Of a stretch of DNA of 64,000 nt, positions 63,100 to 64,000 are shown piece after piece (positions within the stretch are counted from its first letter, which is position 1; every line of letters begins with the position of its first letter). The notes below the pieces were generated by a model, which searched no databases, was not told where the DNA came from, and saw nothing but the letters and a program-made list of their open reading frames with translations. Position numbers and translations under genes: made by a program. The stretch is from contig CABJAM010000002.1 in NCBI GenBank assembly GCA_902363555.1, forward strand, positions 744,001-808,000, written 5' to 3'. Source of the DNA: Lachnospiraceae bacterium. GTDB taxonomy: Bacteria; Bacillota; Clostridia; Lachnospirales; Lachnospiraceae.

Positions 63100-63128
63100 T
63101 TGACATATATTGAAATGCAGAATAAAAT
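63100..63128 (+). promoter_or_regulatory. Consensus promoter of the lipoprotein gene
   Basis: Perfect TTGACA (63100-63105), 17 bases, TAAAAT (63123-63128), with the start codon 48 bases further on. Confidence 0.75.
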
Positions 63129-63175
63129 AATAAAAGGATATTATATATCATGTTTATGTGAAGGAGGCAATCGAG

Positions 63176-63838
63176 ATGAGATATATTAAAAGAATCGCAG
63201 GCTATTTACTGCTTACCGCCATACTGTCTATTTCCATGGGAACGGTCACCGGCTGTCAAAAATCCAGCCCCAAAACAGGGGATGCCATTGTCACATTTCA
63301 ATTAACCCCTTCATCGGACGGCGTAGATGCATTTATGGACCTTTTGGGAGCGTACGATTCCGGATACACATCGGATACATGTTTTAATGTAACGCCGGAG
63401 GATATTCAAAAGAAATATGGTTTTAATATTTTTAAGTTTGATTCATCCTGCAACAGTTTTTTGCTGTATGAAAATCAAGTATATCCCCTTGGTATTGGTT
63501 TTGGTGGATTAGGCGCAACGTCCTTCGCCGTTGCCGATCTCAATGGCGACGGCTCTGTTGAATTATATTTTACATATTCGTGGGGTTCTGGCCTCCACCG
63601 CTCTCAGGCAGGATACTTTGATACAGCCAGCAACGAGATGACCGATCTGGATTTTATAAATTATGACAAAGATTCCGTTTTAGCCGTGGACAATGGACAA
63701 ACGCTGTGCCTGTACGATGGGGAATGTGATGTGGCGTCCTTTGTCGATATTAAAATTTCGGCTGGCGATAAAATAGCGTCAATTTTATGTGAATCTGGAA
63801 AAATAACGGCTGCCAAAACAGCCGGGCAGGCAGATTGA
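63176..63838 (+). CDS. Lipoprotein of unknown function
   Basis: 220 aa from the ATG at 63176 (GGAGG eight bases upstream); a GTG 18 bases earlier is less likely. The signal peptide ends in lipobox TVTGC (Cys about 28). The mature protein contains VADLNGDGSVELYFTYSWGSG (about residues 115-135), a DxNxDG calcium-binding-like loop of the kind seen in FG-GAP/integrin-type repeats, and is otherwise unrecognised. It is divergent from lacZ and 13 bases upstream of an AraC gene, so it may be co-transcribed with the latter. Confidence 0.75.
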   Translation: MRYIKRIAGYLLLTAILSISMGTVTGCQKSSPKTGDAIVTFQLTPSSDGVDAFMDLLGAYDSGYTSDTCFNVTPEDIQKKYGFNIFKFDSSCNSFLLYENQVYPLGIGFGGLGATSFAVADLNGDGSVELYFTYSWGSGLHRSQAGYFDTASNEMTDLDFINYDKDSVLAVDNGQTLCLYDGECDVASFVDIKISAGDKIASILCESGKITAAKTAGQAD

Positions 63839-63851
63839 GGTTGAATAAGAT

Positions 63852-64000
63852 ATGTACACAAATACCGGTTATCTAAACCATAAGGACACAGACCAGGAGA
63901 TCATCGATGAACCGCTGGTTATTGAAAGCTGCGGTGTTTATCGGCTCATCAGACGACCAAGTATGGTAACGACCCGGCCGATGGGCAGGAAGGATTATCA
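63852..64000 (+). CDS. AraC-family regulator, N-terminal part only (3' end cut by window edge)
   Basis: About 49 codons are visible: after a polar start come IESCGVYRLIRRPSMVTTRP and MGRKDY. This matches the opening of the cupin domain of AraC regulators in which CGxYRLI, TTRPxGRxDY and then QLLYI are conserved. GAGG lies 11 bases before the ATG. The DNA-binding half lies beyond the window. It may regulate lacZ, which is divergent two genes away. Confidence 0.65.
   Translation, partial: MYTNTGYLNHKDTDQEIIDEPLVIESCGVYRLIRRPSMVTTRPMGRKDY

Noticed and set aside
1..64000. CRISPR array, prophage, integrase or rRNA
   Set aside because: No regularly spaced repeats, phage genes, recombinases or rRNA sequence were found on either strand.

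Overview
The window comes from a carbohydrate-foraging, Gram-positive anaerobe of the Clostridia, most likely a gut Lachnospiraceae. This is inferred from strong AGGAGG ribosome sites, lipoprotein sugar-binding proteins, YesM/YesN-type two-component pairs, LplABC-type transporters without their own ATPase, and many glycoside hydrolases. No phage, IS element, rRNA or CRISPR array is visible. Two tRNA genes (Cys, Glu) are present.

Layout. (1) 1-6634: a deoxysugar uptake operon on the minus strand (RbsA/RbsC/RbsB-type transporter, FucU-type mutarotase, RhaB-type kinase cut by the window edge), divergent from an AraC regulator. (2) 6774-15299: a second RbsABC-type transporter with a ThuA-domain protein. 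It is preceded by an unusual signalling module: an AraC-type response regulator, a histidine kinase with no membrane or sensor domain, and an ABC ATPase that has lost its catalytic motifs. (3) 15548-20806: a membrane-anchored foldase-like protein, a GGDEF-PAS-GGDEF-EAL protein and a metallo-beta-lactamase-fold hydrolase. (4) 20934-28033: an LplABC-type oligosaccharide transporter with its YesN/YesM pair. (5) 28034-33560: an antitoxin remnant, a zinc alcohol dehydrogenase, a LysR regulator, a tandem hot-dog (MaoC-like) protein and a GntP-like permease. (6) 33888-40389: a PAS hybrid histidine kinase, and a TetR regulator divergent from a three-gene ABC exporter. (7) 40467-44589: a metallophosphoesterase, a GH3 glycosidase, the two tRNAs and a small MerR protein. 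(8) 44682-58313: a 13.6-kb minus-strand polysaccharide-utilisation operon (solute-binding protein, two permeases, beta-propeller hydrolase, GH29, GH78, GH106-like, GH42). (9) 58547-64000: a GNAT acetyltransferase, MscL with a zinc ribbon, GH2 beta-galactosidase, a lipoprotein, and the start of an AraC regulator.

How it fits together. Region 8 encodes removal of rhamnose, fucose, galactose and another sugar from an imported, branched plant-type oligosaccharide. Region 1 could take up and phosphorylate the released deoxysugars, and GH3 and GH2 add beta-glycosidase capacity. The solute-binding protein gene heading region 8 carries an apparent one-base frameshift.

The most novel candidate is the module at 11373-15299, where a catalytically dead ABC subunit may link a sugar transporter to a soluble kinase. 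All functional calls are from reading translated sequence; no database search was run.
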